From: RBG-16-66-20 sp964564865
GTDB lineage: Bacteria > Pseudomonadota > Gammaproteobacteria > Burkholderiales > SG8-39
Length of the DNA stretch: 16,301 nucleotides
Assembly: GCA_964564865.1 (NCBI GenBank)
Contig: CAZMDA010000073.1
Location: 1 to 16,301 of the forward strand
Direction of reading: 5' to 3'
Below are positions 1 through 7,326 of this stretch, piece by piece. The notes under the pieces are model-generated. The model saw only the letters and a program-made list of their open reading frames with translations. It did no database searches and was not told the origin of the DNA. How positions within the stretch are numbered: the first letter of the stretch is position 1; each line of letters begins with the position of its first letter. The position numbers and the translations under genes are program-made.

Positions 1-1109
1 CGGTGCGGGGCCTCGCGCTGCCGGCGGCGGAGGCCTTCGACACGCCGCTGGGCCGGGTGCCGCTCGACCGCGCCGCGGTGCGCGAGCTCTCGGGCCTCAA
101 GCAGGTGGTGGCGAGCGCGCCGGCGCACGCGCAGGAGCATTCGCTGGAAGTGCAGCTGCCGTTCCTGCAGAAGGTGCTGGGCGCCTTCTCGCTGGTGCCC
201 TTCGCCGTCGGCGACGCGAGCACGCTGGAGGTCGCCGAGGTGATCGAGCGGCTCTGGGGCGGCCCGGAAACCCTGTTCGTGCTCTCCACCGACCTGTCCC
301 ATTATCACGACTATGAAAAGGCAAGAGAGATTGACGACGCGACGCTGAAGCGGATCGCCGGGTTCGCCACCGACATCAGCCATGAAGAGGCCTGCGGCGC
401 GACCCCGCTCAACGCGCAGCTGGCGGTGGCGAAGCGCCGCGGGCTCTCCATCCGCCTGCTGGCGGCGTGCAACTCGGGGGATACCGCAGGCGGGCGCGGC
501 CGGGTGGTCGGCTATTCGGCGTTCGCGCTCGACGAGGGAAAGCCGGTGGACGCCGGCGAGGCCGGGCGCACGCTGGTCGGCATCGCGCGCGCCTCGATCG
601 CGAAGGTGCTGGGATTCCCGGGCGACTCGCCGGTCTCGATGCTGGCACCCTGGCTGCGGCAGGCCGGCGCCACCTTCGTCACCCTCACCATGGACGGCCG
701 GCTGCGCGGCTGCGTCGGCAGCCTCGCCGCCGAGCGCATGCTGGGCGAGGACGTCGCCGCCAACGCGCTCGGCGCCGCGTTCCGCGACCACCGGTTCCCG
801 AAGCTCTCGCGCGCGGAATGGCCGCGCTGCGAGGTCGAGCTCTCGCTGCTGTCCCCGCCCAAGCCGCTGCGCTTCGCCGACGAGGCCGAGCTGCTCGCGC
901 AGGTCCGCCCGGGCGAGGACGGCATCATCCTCGAGCACGAGGGCAGGCGGGCGACCTTCCTGCCGCAGGTCTGGGAGGGCCTGCCGGACACCCGGCGCTT
1001 CCTCGAGGAGCTGATGAACAAGGCGGGCATCCCGGCGGGCACGCGCCTCGCGCGCTGCCGGCTGTGGCGCTACCGGGTCGTGAAATGGAAGCAGAAGGAC
1101 CTTTCCTGA
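1..1109 (+). CDS. amrB: AmmeMemoRadiSam proteins B and A fused (Memo-AMMECR1), 5' partial
   Basis: The 5' end is cut by the window; the reading frame begins at base 3 and 368 residues are visible. Residues 1-176 are the C-terminal part of a Memo-family (protein B, LigB-dioxygenase-like fold) domain. Visible marks are EHSLEVQLPF (His46), STDLSHY (97-100), ACNSGDT (Cys156) and the closing GYSAFAL. Residues from about 187 to 360 are an AMMECR1 (protein A) domain with its signature LRGCVG at 234-239. The two are separate proteins in many organisms, so this is a fusion. The function of the system is unknown; family knowledge says proteins A and B co-occur with a dedicated radical SAM enzyme, and that enzyme follows directly here. 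The GTG at base 3 is very unlikely to be the true start, since the N-terminal Memo strands and first metal-ligand region are missing. Confidence 0.9.
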   Translation, partial: VRGLALPAAEAFDTPLGRVPLDRAAVRELSGLKQVVASAPAHAQEHSLEVQLPFLQKVLGAFSLVPFAVGDASTLEVAEVIERLWGGPETLFVLSTDLSHYHDYEKAREIDDATLKRIAGFATDISHEEACGATPLNAQLAVAKRRGLSIRLLAACNSGDTAGGRGRVVGYSAFALDEGKPVDAGEAGRTLVGIARASIAKVLGFPGDSPVSMLAPWLRQAGATFVTLTMDGRLRGCVGSLAAERMLGEDVAANALGAAFRDHRFPKLSRAEWPRCEVELSLLSPPKPLRFADEAELLAQVRPGEDGIILEHEGRRATFLPQVWEGLPDTRRFLEELMNKAGIPAGTRLARCRLWRYRVVKWKQKDLS

Positions 1110-1111
1110 AC

Positions 1112-2203
1112 GTGTCCCACGTGCCTGAAACCTCCCATCCGGCGCGCTGGTGGCATGCGCTCGGGGATGGCCGCATCCAGTGCGACCTGTGTCCCCGGGA
1201 CTGCAAGCTGCACGAAGGCCAGCGCGGGCTCTGCTTCGTGCGCAAGATGGAGCAGGGCCGCATGGTGCTCACCACCTGGGGCCGTTCCTCGGGCTTCTGC
1301 GTCGACCCGATCGAGAAGAAGCCGCTCAACCACTTCTACCCGGGCAGCGCGGTGCTCTCCTTCGGCACCGCCGGCTGCAACCTCGCCTGCAAGTTCTGCC
1401 AGAACTGGGACATCTCCAAGGCGAAGGAAACCGACCGCCTGGTGGATGCGGCGACCCCCGAGACCCTCGCGCACGCCGCGGTGAAGCTGGGCTGCAAGTC
1501 GGTGGCCTTCACCTACAACGACCCGGTGGTGTTCGCCGAGTACGCGATGGACATCGCCGACGCCTGCCACGAGCTGGGGGTGAAGACCGTGGCGGTCACC
1601 GCCGGCTACATCCACGCCGCGCCGCGCGCGGAGTTCTTCCGCAGGATGGACGCGGCCAACGTCGACCTGAAGGGATTCACCGAGGACTTCTACTGGCGCA
1701 GCTGCGGCGGCCACCTGCAGCCGGTGCTGGACACGCTGGAGTACCTGGTGAAGAAGACCGAGGTCTGGACCGAGATCACCACGCTGCTGATCCCCGGCAA
1801 GAACGACTCCAGTGCCGAGATCGAGGCCCAGTGCCGCTGGATCCGCGAGCACCTCGGCCTGGAGGTGCCGCTGCACTTCACCGCCTTCCACCCCGACTGG
1901 AAGATGACCGACGTCGTCGCCACGCCCAGGGGCACGCTGCAGCGCGCGCGCGACATCGCGCGCCTGGCGGGCCTGAAGTACGTCTACACCGGCAACGTGC
2001 ACGACGAGGCGGGCGGCACCACCTACTGCCCGTCCTGCGAGCAGGCGCTGGTGGTGCGCGACTGGCACCAGATCAACGCCTACCACCTCACCGACACCGG
2101 CGCCTGCGGCTTCTGCGGCGCGCAGCTGCCCGGGCACTGGCAGAAGTTCGGCAAGCCCTTCGGGCGCCGGCGGCTGTCGGTCCGCCTGCACCCCGCGTCC
2201 TGA
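1112..2203 (+). CDS. amrS: AmmeMemoRadiSam system radical SAM enzyme
   Basis: A radical SAM enzyme with the [4Fe-4S] motif Cx3Cx2C at residues 89-96 (CNLACKFC). An N-terminal cysteine cluster precedes it (CDLCPRDC at 24-31, C41, then C63), and a C-terminal zinc-ribbon-like pair follows (YCPSC and CGFCG). The HEGQRGLCFVR segment is typical of the PflA-like AmmeMemoRadiSam subfamily. The substrate is unknown. The start is ambiguous. GTG at 1112 lies 2 bp after the Memo/AMMECR1 stop and has AGAAGGA at 1093-1099. An ATG at 1085, inside the previous gene, would add nine residues but has no visible Shine-Dalgarno. GTG at 1121 is a third option. The tight junction implies co-transcription and probably translational coupling. 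Length (363 aa) is full for the family. Confidence 0.9.
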   Translation: MSHVPETSHPARWWHALGDGRIQCDLCPRDCKLHEGQRGLCFVRKMEQGRMVLTTWGRSSGFCVDPIEKKPLNHFYPGSAVLSFGTAGCNLACKFCQNWDISKAKETDRLVDAATPETLAHAAVKLGCKSVAFTYNDPVVFAEYAMDIADACHELGVKTVAVTAGYIHAAPRAEFFRRMDAANVDLKGFTEDFYWRSCGGHLQPVLDTLEYLVKKTEVWTEITTLLIPGKNDSSAEIEAQCRWIREHLGLEVPLHFTAFHPDWKMTDVVATPRGTLQRARDIARLAGLKYVYTGNVHDEAGGTTYCPSCEQALVVRDWHQINAYHLTDTGACGFCGAQLPGHWQKFGKPFGRRRLSVRLHPAS

Positions 2204-2238
2204 ACGCCGCTCCCGGCTCGAACGCGTGGCTCGCCGGC

Positions 2239-3447
2239 GTGTGCGCGAGCCGGGCCCTGGTGGCGACCTGGTTCGTCGCCTACTCCGCGGTGCTGCCCCT
2301 CACCCAGGCCGCCTGGGGCCTGTCGGGGAAGGAGGCGGGCATGGTGCAGTCCGCCTACCACCTCGGCTACCTCACCTCGCTCTTCATCGTCGGCTTCCTC
2401 GCCGACCATTTCGGCGCCAAGCGCACGCACCTGGCGACGGGGATGCTGGCGTGGATCACGCCGATCTTCTTCGTGCTGTATGCGGAGGGCTTCTGGTCGG
2501 CGATGTGGCTGCATGCGCTCACGGGGCTTGCCCAGGGCGGCGCCTACACGCCGGTGGTGGCGATGCTCAACGACAACGTCCCGCGCGAGCGCCGCGGCCG
2601 CGCCATCGGCTTCTTTATCGGCGCCTCCAGCGCCGGCTACGCCATCGCGCTCGGCGTCACCGGCCTTGCGCTCAAGTTCACCGACTGGCGCGGCGCCATG
2701 GCCGCGGTCGCCGTGATGCCGCTGCTCGCCTGGCTGGTCTCGGCTGCGCTGCTGCGCGACACGCCCAACCTCATCCACCCTCGCCCGGCGGGCGAGTCCC
2801 CGCTCGCGGCGCTGCCCGCGGTGTGGAAGAACCGCCGCGGCATGCTCTCCATCTGGGGCTACACCTTCCACAACTGGGAACTGCTGGGCATCTGGGCCTG
2901 GCTGCCGGCGTTCCTCACCGCCGCGCTGGTGGCGCAGGGCCACGGCACCGCCGAGGCCGCGGCGCTGGCGATCGGCCTGTCGGCGCTCACCTACGTCGCC
3001 AACATCGCGGGCTCCATCGTCGGCGGCACCATGGCCGACCGCTGGGGACGCACGCAGACCATCCTGCTGTGGTCCACGGTGAGCCTCGCGCTGTCGCTGT
3101 CCATCGGCTGGATGATGGCGCTGCCGGTATGGCTGCTGGTGATCGTGGCCTGCGTGTACAACTTCGCCGGCATCGCCGATTCCTCGACCCACTCCACGGT
3201 GCTGGCCGAGGCCGTGCCGCCGCATTACCTCGGCGTCGCCTATGCCGTGCGCTCGGTGATCGGCTTCGGCGCCGGCGTGGTGAGCCCGGTGCTGTTCGGC
3301 TGGGCGCTCGACCTCGCCGGGGGCGGCAAGGCGAGCGCAGATCCGTTCGCCTGGGGCGTGGCCTGGACGCTGCTCGGCTGCGGGGCGCTGCTGGGGCCGC
3401 TGGCGACCTGGAAGCTGCAGCGGCGGATGCGGGACGGCGGCGGCTAG
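2239..3447 (+). CDS. MFS transporter, substrate unknown
   Basis: A polytopic membrane protein of about 402-415 residues with two six-helix halves. The first contains the loop 2-3 type motif GFLADHFGAKR and the following VPRERRGRAIGFF. The second repeats it as GTMADRWGRTQT. This is the major facilitator pattern; the subfamily and substrate cannot be told from sequence alone. The start is uncertain. GTG at 2239 is the first conventional start that keeps helix 1 (ALVATWFVAYSAVLPL). The reading frame extends upstream to a CTG at 2200, which overlaps the stop of the radical SAM gene as CTGA and would begin (M)NAAPGSNAWLAG. ATG 2341 has a good-looking AAGGAGG before it but would delete helix 1. The close spacing suggests one operon with the AmmeMemoRadiSam genes, possibly exporting or importing a compound linked to them. 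Confidence 0.85.
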   Translation: MCASRALVATWFVAYSAVLPLTQAAWGLSGKEAGMVQSAYHLGYLTSLFIVGFLADHFGAKRTHLATGMLAWITPIFFVLYAEGFWSAMWLHALTGLAQGGAYTPVVAMLNDNVPRERRGRAIGFFIGASSAGYAIALGVTGLALKFTDWRGAMAAVAVMPLLAWLVSAALLRDTPNLIHPRPAGESPLAALPAVWKNRRGMLSIWGYTFHNWELLGIWAWLPAFLTAALVAQGHGTAEAAALAIGLSALTYVANIAGSIVGGTMADRWGRTQTILLWSTVSLALSLSIGWMMALPVWLLVIVACVYNFAGIADSSTHSTVLAEAVPPHYLGVAYAVRSVIGFGAGVVSPVLFGWALDLAGGGKASADPFAWGVAWTLLGCGALLGPLATWKLQRRMRDGGG

Positions 3448-3460
3448 CCCGGCGCCGCGG

Positions 3461-3486
3461 CCGATGTAACCGATCGGTTACATCGG
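3461..3486. repeat. Perfect 26-bp palindrome between convergent genes
   Basis: The half site CCGATGTAACCGA is followed directly by its exact reverse complement, with no mismatch and no spacer. It sits 13 bp after the MFS stop and 2 bp before the end of the convergent pap gene, filling most of the 41-bp gap. As RNA it would form an 11-12 bp hairpin on either strand, so a bidirectional terminator is the natural reading. No T-tract follows on either side, so it is not a canonical intrinsic terminator. The core TAACCGATCGGTTA also looks like a TetR-family operator, though its place between gene ends argues against a promoter role. Confidence 0.75.
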
Positions 3487-3488
3487 TC

Positions 3489-4970
3489 CTAGCCCAGCGC
3501 CTTCTCGATCGCCTTCGCCACCGTCTTCAGCACCTTGACCCGGGCGTGCAGCTTGTTGTTCGCCTCGACCAGGGTCCAGGGCGCGGCCGAGGACGAGGTG
3601 CGCTCCACCATGTCGCAGATCGCGGACTCGTAGCGGTCCCACTTCTTGCGGTTGCGCCAGTCCTCCTCGGTGATCTTGAACTGCTTGAATGCGATCTTCT
3701 CGCGCTCCTTGAAGCGGCGCAGCTGCTCGTCCTTGCTCACCGCGAGCCAGAACTTGACCAGGATCACGCGGTGCTCCACCAGCTCCTTCTCGAACTCGCT
3801 GATCTCGCCGTAGGCGCGCATCCAGTCGGACTCGGGGCAGAAACCCTCGACGCGCTCCACCAGCACGCGGCCGTACCAGGAGCGGTCGAAGATGAGGAAG
3901 CGCCCGCGCCGCGGCAGGTGGCGCCAGAAGCGCCACAGGTAGGGCTGGGCGCGCTCCTCCTCGGTGGGCGCCGCCACCGACAGGGTGCGGTAGATGCGGG
4001 CATCCAGGGCGCGGGTCAGGCGGCGGATGGCGCCGCCCTTGCCGGCGGCGTCGTTGCCCTCGAACACCACCACCACCGAATGCTTGCGGAAGCGCGGGTG
4101 GCGCGTGAGCACGCTCAGCTTGCCCTGCCATTTCTCCAGCGCCTTGTCGTACTCGGGCCGGGTCATCGGCTGGTCGAGCTTGAGCGCGCGGATCACGTTC
4201 AGGTTGTCCGGCGTCTCCAGCAGCGGCGGGTTGCGGTCGGGCAGCTTCTTCGCCGGCTTGTCCTCCAGCCGCTCGCGGATCGCGGCCAGCATGTGCCGGC
4301 CGACGGCGAGCGACCGGTAGCGCTTGTCCGCGCCCGGGACGATGATCCAGGGCGCCTCGCCGGTCGAGGTGCGGTGCAGGAAGGGCTCGCACACCTGCAT
4401 GAACTTCCCGTACAGCTTGAAGTACTTCCAGTCGAGCGGCGTCACGCGCCAGCGCGTGTCCGGGTCGCTCTCCAGCTCGTGCAGGCGTCGCTTCTGCTGC
4501 TTCTCGGAGAGGTGGAACCAGTACTTGAGCAGCAGCACGCCCTCGTCGCACAGCATGCGCTCGTGGCGCAGGATGCGGTCCACGCTGCGGCCGAACTCCG
4601 CCGGGCCCGAGATGCCCAGCACGCGGTCGATGATCGGATGGGTGTGCCAGGCGCCGAAGAAGATGCCGACCCGGCCGCGCGGCGGCAGCGCGCGCCAGTA
4701 GCGCCACATCGGCGGGCGCTCGCTTTCCTCGTCCGACGGGGCGGGGAAGGCGTGGGTGTGCAGGTGGCGCGCGTCCATCCACTCGTTGAGCAGGTTCGCG
4801 GTCTCGCTCTTGCCGGCGCCTTCCACCCCGGCGATCAGGACCAGCACCGGGAAGCGGCCGTCCTTGATCAGCTCGTACTGGGCGTCCAGCAGCGAGCGGC
4901 GCAGCTTCGGCTCCTCGCGCGCGTACGCGGCCTTGGAGACCTGGTGGTCGAGGTTGGCGGAATCGAACAT
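3489..4970 (-). CDS. pap: Polyphosphate:AMP phosphotransferase (tandem PPK2 domains)
   Basis: A 493-residue class II PPK2 enzyme, expected to phosphorylate AMP to ADP with inorganic polyphosphate as donor. Two PPK2 domains are fused. The N-terminal one has a Walker A at 48-55 (GVEGAGKS), but its Walker B region reads IFFGAWHTHP, lacking the usual Asp-Arg. The C-terminal one has a full Walker A at 305-313 (GNDAAGKGG) and lid/Walker B (FDRSWYGRVLVERVEGF), so it should be the catalytic half. This matches the known pattern in characterised tandem enzymes. The start is ATG 4970, preceded by AGAAGGGG; 19 upstream in-frame residues are excluded because they run into the sixA end. It lies 13 bp after sixA and is the last gene of the minus-strand run. 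Confidence 0.93.
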   Translation of the reverse strand: MFDSANLDHQVSKAAYAREEPKLRRSLLDAQYELIKDGRFPVLVLIAGVEGAGKSETANLLNEWMDARHLHTHAFPAPSDEESERPPMWRYWRALPPRGRVGIFFGAWHTHPIIDRVLGISGPAEFGRSVDRILRHERMLCDEGVLLLKYWFHLSEKQQKRRLHELESDPDTRWRVTPLDWKYFKLYGKFMQVCEPFLHRTSTGEAPWIIVPGADKRYRSLAVGRHMLAAIRERLEDKPAKKLPDRNPPLLETPDNLNVIRALKLDQPMTRPEYDKALEKWQGKLSVLTRHPRFRKHSVVVVFEGNDAAGKGGAIRRLTRALDARIYRTLSVAAPTEEERAQPYLWRFWRHLPRRGRFLIFDRSWYGRVLVERVEGFCPESDWMRAYGEISEFEKELVEHRVILVKFWLAVSKDEQLRRFKEREKIAFKQFKITEEDWRNRKKWDRYESAICDMVERTSSSAAPWTLVEANNKLHARVKVLKTVAKAIEKALG

Positions 4971-4983
4971 GCGGCTGCCCCTT

Positions 4984-5430
4984 CTAGGCGAGGTCGGGTG
5001 TGATCGCAGCCACCAGCGTGGCACCATCGCCGTCGGGCGACTTGATCCAGATCAGTGCGCCTTTCTGCAGGCTCCAGGGCGCCGCGCGCCCGGTCAGCGC
5101 CAGCGCGGCGGCCTCCCCGAGCGTCGGCTGGTGGCCGACGACGACGACCGTGCCCTCGCCCGCGCCGGGCCAGCCGGCGGCCTTCAGCAGCCCCTCGGCG
5201 CGCGCCGAGAGCCCGACCGCGGCCTCGGTCTCGAAGCGCCGCGACAGTTCCCGCGCCGTGCGCTGGGCGCGCACCGCCGGGCTGGCGAGGATCCGGGCGT
5301 CCTTGGGCAGGCGCTTGCGCAGCCATTTCGCCACGCGCCGCGCCTGGCGCTTGCCCTTCGCGGTCAGCTTGCGCGCCGCGTCGGGCGTGCCGTCGTGCGC
5401 GTCCGCGTGCCGCCAGAGGATCAGTTCCAT
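4984..5430 (-). CDS. sixA: Phosphohistidine phosphatase SixA
   Basis: A small (148 aa) histidine-phosphatase-superfamily enzyme. The catalytic RH motif is at the N-terminus (LWRHADA, Arg7-His8), and the second conserved His is in the VVVVGHQPTLGE block. ASPAVRAQRTA carries the additional Arg of the active site. E. coli SixA removes phosphate from histidine on phosphorelay/PTS proteins; the partner here is unknown. ATG 5430 is chosen because the preceding in-frame residues belong to the CHAD gene in another frame; a weak GAGA/AGAAG lies upstream. It sits between the CHAD gene (40 bp gap) and pap (13 bp gap), which suggests a role connected with polyphosphate or phosphohistidine turnover. That link is inference. 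Confidence 0.88.
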   Translation of the reverse strand: MELILWRHADAHDGTPDAARKLTAKGKRQARRVAKWLRKRLPKDARILASPAVRAQRTARELSRRFETEAAVGLSARAEGLLKAAGWPGAGEGTVVVVGHQPTLGEAAALALTGRAAPWSLQKGALIWIKSPDGDGATLVAAITPDLA

Positions 5431-5470
5431 GCCGCTTCTCTCGCCATGAGCCGCATCCGGCAAGCGTACT

Positions 5471-6334
5471 TCATTCCCAGGCCTCCCTGGCGGCGCGGTA
5501 CGCCTTCCACGCCGCGCGCAGGTCCTTGCGGTGCGCGGCCAGCTTGGCGGCGTTGCGCCTCGCGATTGCGGATCCCGGCCCGGCGCGCAGCTTGCGCAGC
5601 AGCACGGCCGCCACGGCGCAGTCGTTCGCGCCGCCCAACGCCTGCTGCAGGGATTCGAGCGCCGCGCGCATCGCTTTGACGCGATGCGGGCGGAACAGGG
5701 GCGCGAAATAATGCAGGGCATAGCGCATGCGCTTCACCGCCAGGCGCAGCCGGTGCAGGCCCGCCGCGTCGAGCTTCGCCAGGCCCTTGCCGCGACGGCG
5801 CACGCGCCGCGCGCTGCGCCCGAGCACCGCGCGCGCGTGGCGGCGGGCGGGCTCGCGCGCCGGTTCCGGGACGAGCACCAGTGTGCCGAGGGCGTGCTCG
5901 AGCCGGGAGGCCGGCCAGGCGGCCGCCGCGCGCCGGGCGCGCTCGCCGGCGCGCTGCCGGAAGCGGTCGCTCCGTCGCATCAGTGTTTCGAGCCCTTTGT
6001 TCCCGGGCGCGGCGGCCAGGGCCGGCGCCAGCGTGAAGGCGACGAAAACGTCCCAGTCGCGCGCGCGCGCGAGCCCGCGCAGCAGCGCGCGCAAGTCCCT
6101 GCGCAGGGCGCGCCGGGCGCGCCGCTCGAGCACCGGCGAGAACAGGCTGATGGCCGTCCGCAGGCGCCGCAGGGCGACGCGGCCCTGGTGCAGGTACTCG
6201 GGGTCCTCGCCGGCGAGCAGGCCGGCGCGGTTGGCCTCGTAGTGCTCGAGGCAGGCGCGGGCGATGGCGCCGAAGGCGGCACCCGCGTCCATCGCCGGCT
6301 CGACCGGCGAGCCACCTGCGCGGACCGGCCGCAT
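5471..6334 (-). CDS. CHAD domain protein (polyphosphate-binding family)
   Basis: A very Arg/Ala-rich, all-helical protein of 287 residues built of one CHAD domain. The conserved basic helices are visible twice. The first is EYLHQGRVALRRLRTAISLF (His at about residue 49); the second, in the C-terminal half, is LHRLRLAVKRMRYALHYF. These Hx3Rx2Rx3R-type helices line the basic pore that binds inorganic polyphosphate in characterised CHAD proteins. No fused CYTH/triphosphatase domain is present, so this is a stand-alone CHAD. ATG 6334 lacks a clear Shine-Dalgarno; the in-frame ATG at 6292 (MDAGAAFG) is an alternative that would remove 14 residues. Its position next to a polyphosphate-using kinase fits the binding function. 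Confidence 0.88.
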   Translation of the reverse strand: MRPVRAGGSPVEPAMDAGAAFGAIARACLEHYEANRAGLLAGEDPEYLHQGRVALRRLRTAISLFSPVLERRARRALRRDLRALLRGLARARDWDVFVAFTLAPALAAAPGNKGLETLMRRSDRFRQRAGERARRAAAAWPASRLEHALGTLVLVPEPAREPARRHARAVLGRSARRVRRRGKGLAKLDAAGLHRLRLAVKRMRYALHYFAPLFRPHRVKAMRAALESLQQALGGANDCAVAAVLLRKLRAGPGSAIARRNAAKLAAHRKDLRAAWKAYRAAREAWE

Positions 6335-6352
6335 GGCGCGCCGCGCGGCCGG

Positions 6353-7228
6353 CTAGTCCTTCGCCAGCAGGTTCATGAGCGAGGAGGTGTCCCAGCGCGC
6401 GCCGCCGCGCGCCTGCACCTGCGCGTAGTACTGGTCCACCAGCGCGGTGACCGGCAGGCGCGCACCGTTCTTCTTCGCCTCCTCCAGGCAGATGCCGAGG
6501 TCCTTCCTCATCCAGTCCACCGCGAAGCCGAAGCCGTCGAACTTGACCTCGTTCATCTGCTTCCAGCGGTTCTCCATCTGCCAGGACTGCGCCGCGCCCT
6601 TGGAGATCACCGAGATCACCTTCTCGATGTCCAGCCCCGCCCGCTTGCCGAAGTTGAGCGCCTCGGACAGTCCCTGCAGCAGGCCGGCGATGGCGATCTG
6701 GTTCACCATCTTGGTGAGCTGGCCGGCGCCCGGCGCGCCGATCAGGGCGCAGCTCTTGGCATAAACATCGAGGACGGGCTTCGCCCGGTCGAAGTCCGCC
6801 GCCTCGCCGCCGCACATGATGCCCAGCTGGCCGTTGACCGCGCCCGCCTGGCCGCCGGAGACCGGCGCGTCGACGAAGCCGATGCCCATGGCCTTGCACT
6901 TGGCGTGCAGCTCGCGGGCGATGATGGCCGAGGCGGTGGTGTGGTCGACCAGGACCGAGCCCTTCTTCATGCCGGCCAGCGCCCCGTTGTCGCCGTACAC
7001 CACCGAGCGGATGTCGTCGTCGTTGCCGACGCACATCATGACGAAATCGGCGCCCTGGGCCGCCTCGCGGGGGGTGGCGGCGGACTTGCCGCCGTACTCC
7101 TTGGCCCACTGCGCCGCCTTGGCCGCGCTGCGGTTGTAGACGGTGACCTCGTGCCCGCCCTTCTTCTGCAGGTGGCCGGCCATCGGGTAGCCCATGACGC
7201 CCAGGCCGAGGAACGAAACTTTCGCCAT
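6353..7228 (-). CDS. NAD(P)-dependent 3-hydroxyisobutyrate-dehydrogenase-family reductase
   Basis: A 291-residue beta-hydroxyacid dehydrogenase. The N-terminal Rossmann fold has GLGVMG (8-13) with YNRS after strand 2, as in NADP-preferring members. The substrate-binding signature DAPVSGGQAGA is at 120-130 and the catalytic Lys173 is in GAGQLTKMVNQ. The family includes 3-hydroxyisobutyrate dehydrogenase, tartronate semialdehyde (2-hydroxy-3-oxopropionate) reductase and succinic semialdehyde reductases; the substrate cannot be settled from sequence. Start ATG 7228 has GGAG seven bases upstream. The gene lies 18 bp upstream of the CHAD gene on the same strand. There is no metabolic logic shared with polyphosphate, so co-transcription may be incidental. 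Confidence 0.9.
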   Translation of the reverse strand: MAKVSFLGLGVMGYPMAGHLQKKGGHEVTVYNRSAAKAAQWAKEYGGKSAATPREAAQGADFVMMCVGNDDDIRSVVYGDNGALAGMKKGSVLVDHTTASAIIARELHAKCKAMGIGFVDAPVSGGQAGAVNGQLGIMCGGEAADFDRAKPVLDVYAKSCALIGAPGAGQLTKMVNQIAIAGLLQGLSEALNFGKRAGLDIEKVISVISKGAAQSWQMENRWKQMNEVKFDGFGFAVDWMRKDLGICLEEAKKNGARLPVTALVDQYYAQVQARGGARWDTSSLMNLLAKD

Positions 7229-7263
7229 CGCGATCTCCGTGATCTGTTTCCGGGGGAAGCGCG

Positions 7264-7269
7264 ATTCTA
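7264..7269 (-). promoter_or_regulatory. Possible -10 box (TAGAAT) for the reductase-CHAD-sixA-pap run
   Basis: Read on the minus strand, TAGAAT lies about 36 bases before the reductase start, at a sensible distance for a short 5' UTR carrying the GGAG site. No recognisable -35 box is found 16-18 bp upstream, where the sequence is GC-rich (GACGCCGCG repeats), so this is a weak call. Confidence 0.3.
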
Positions 7270-7326
7270 TCCCCGAAGCATCGCCGCGACGCCGCGCGAC
7301 GCCGCGTGCCGCGCCGGGGGCGGGGC

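Noticed and set aside
2329..2343. AAGGAGG followed by ATG 2341 as the MFS start
   Set aside because: It would remove the first transmembrane helix, whose residues fit the MFS pattern; the match is within coding sequence (GKEAGM).
2226..5003. A 925-codon open frame on the plus strand across the MFS and pap genes
   Set aside because: It runs through two genuine genes in other frames or strands and its translation is Arg/Ala/Gly/His-rich with no recognisable fold; GC-rich shadow.
7281..7321. Repeated GACGCCGCG units between the MOSC and reductase genes
   Set aside because: Only two or three imperfect copies in GC-rich sequence, with no regular spacing; not enough for a repeat or terminator call.
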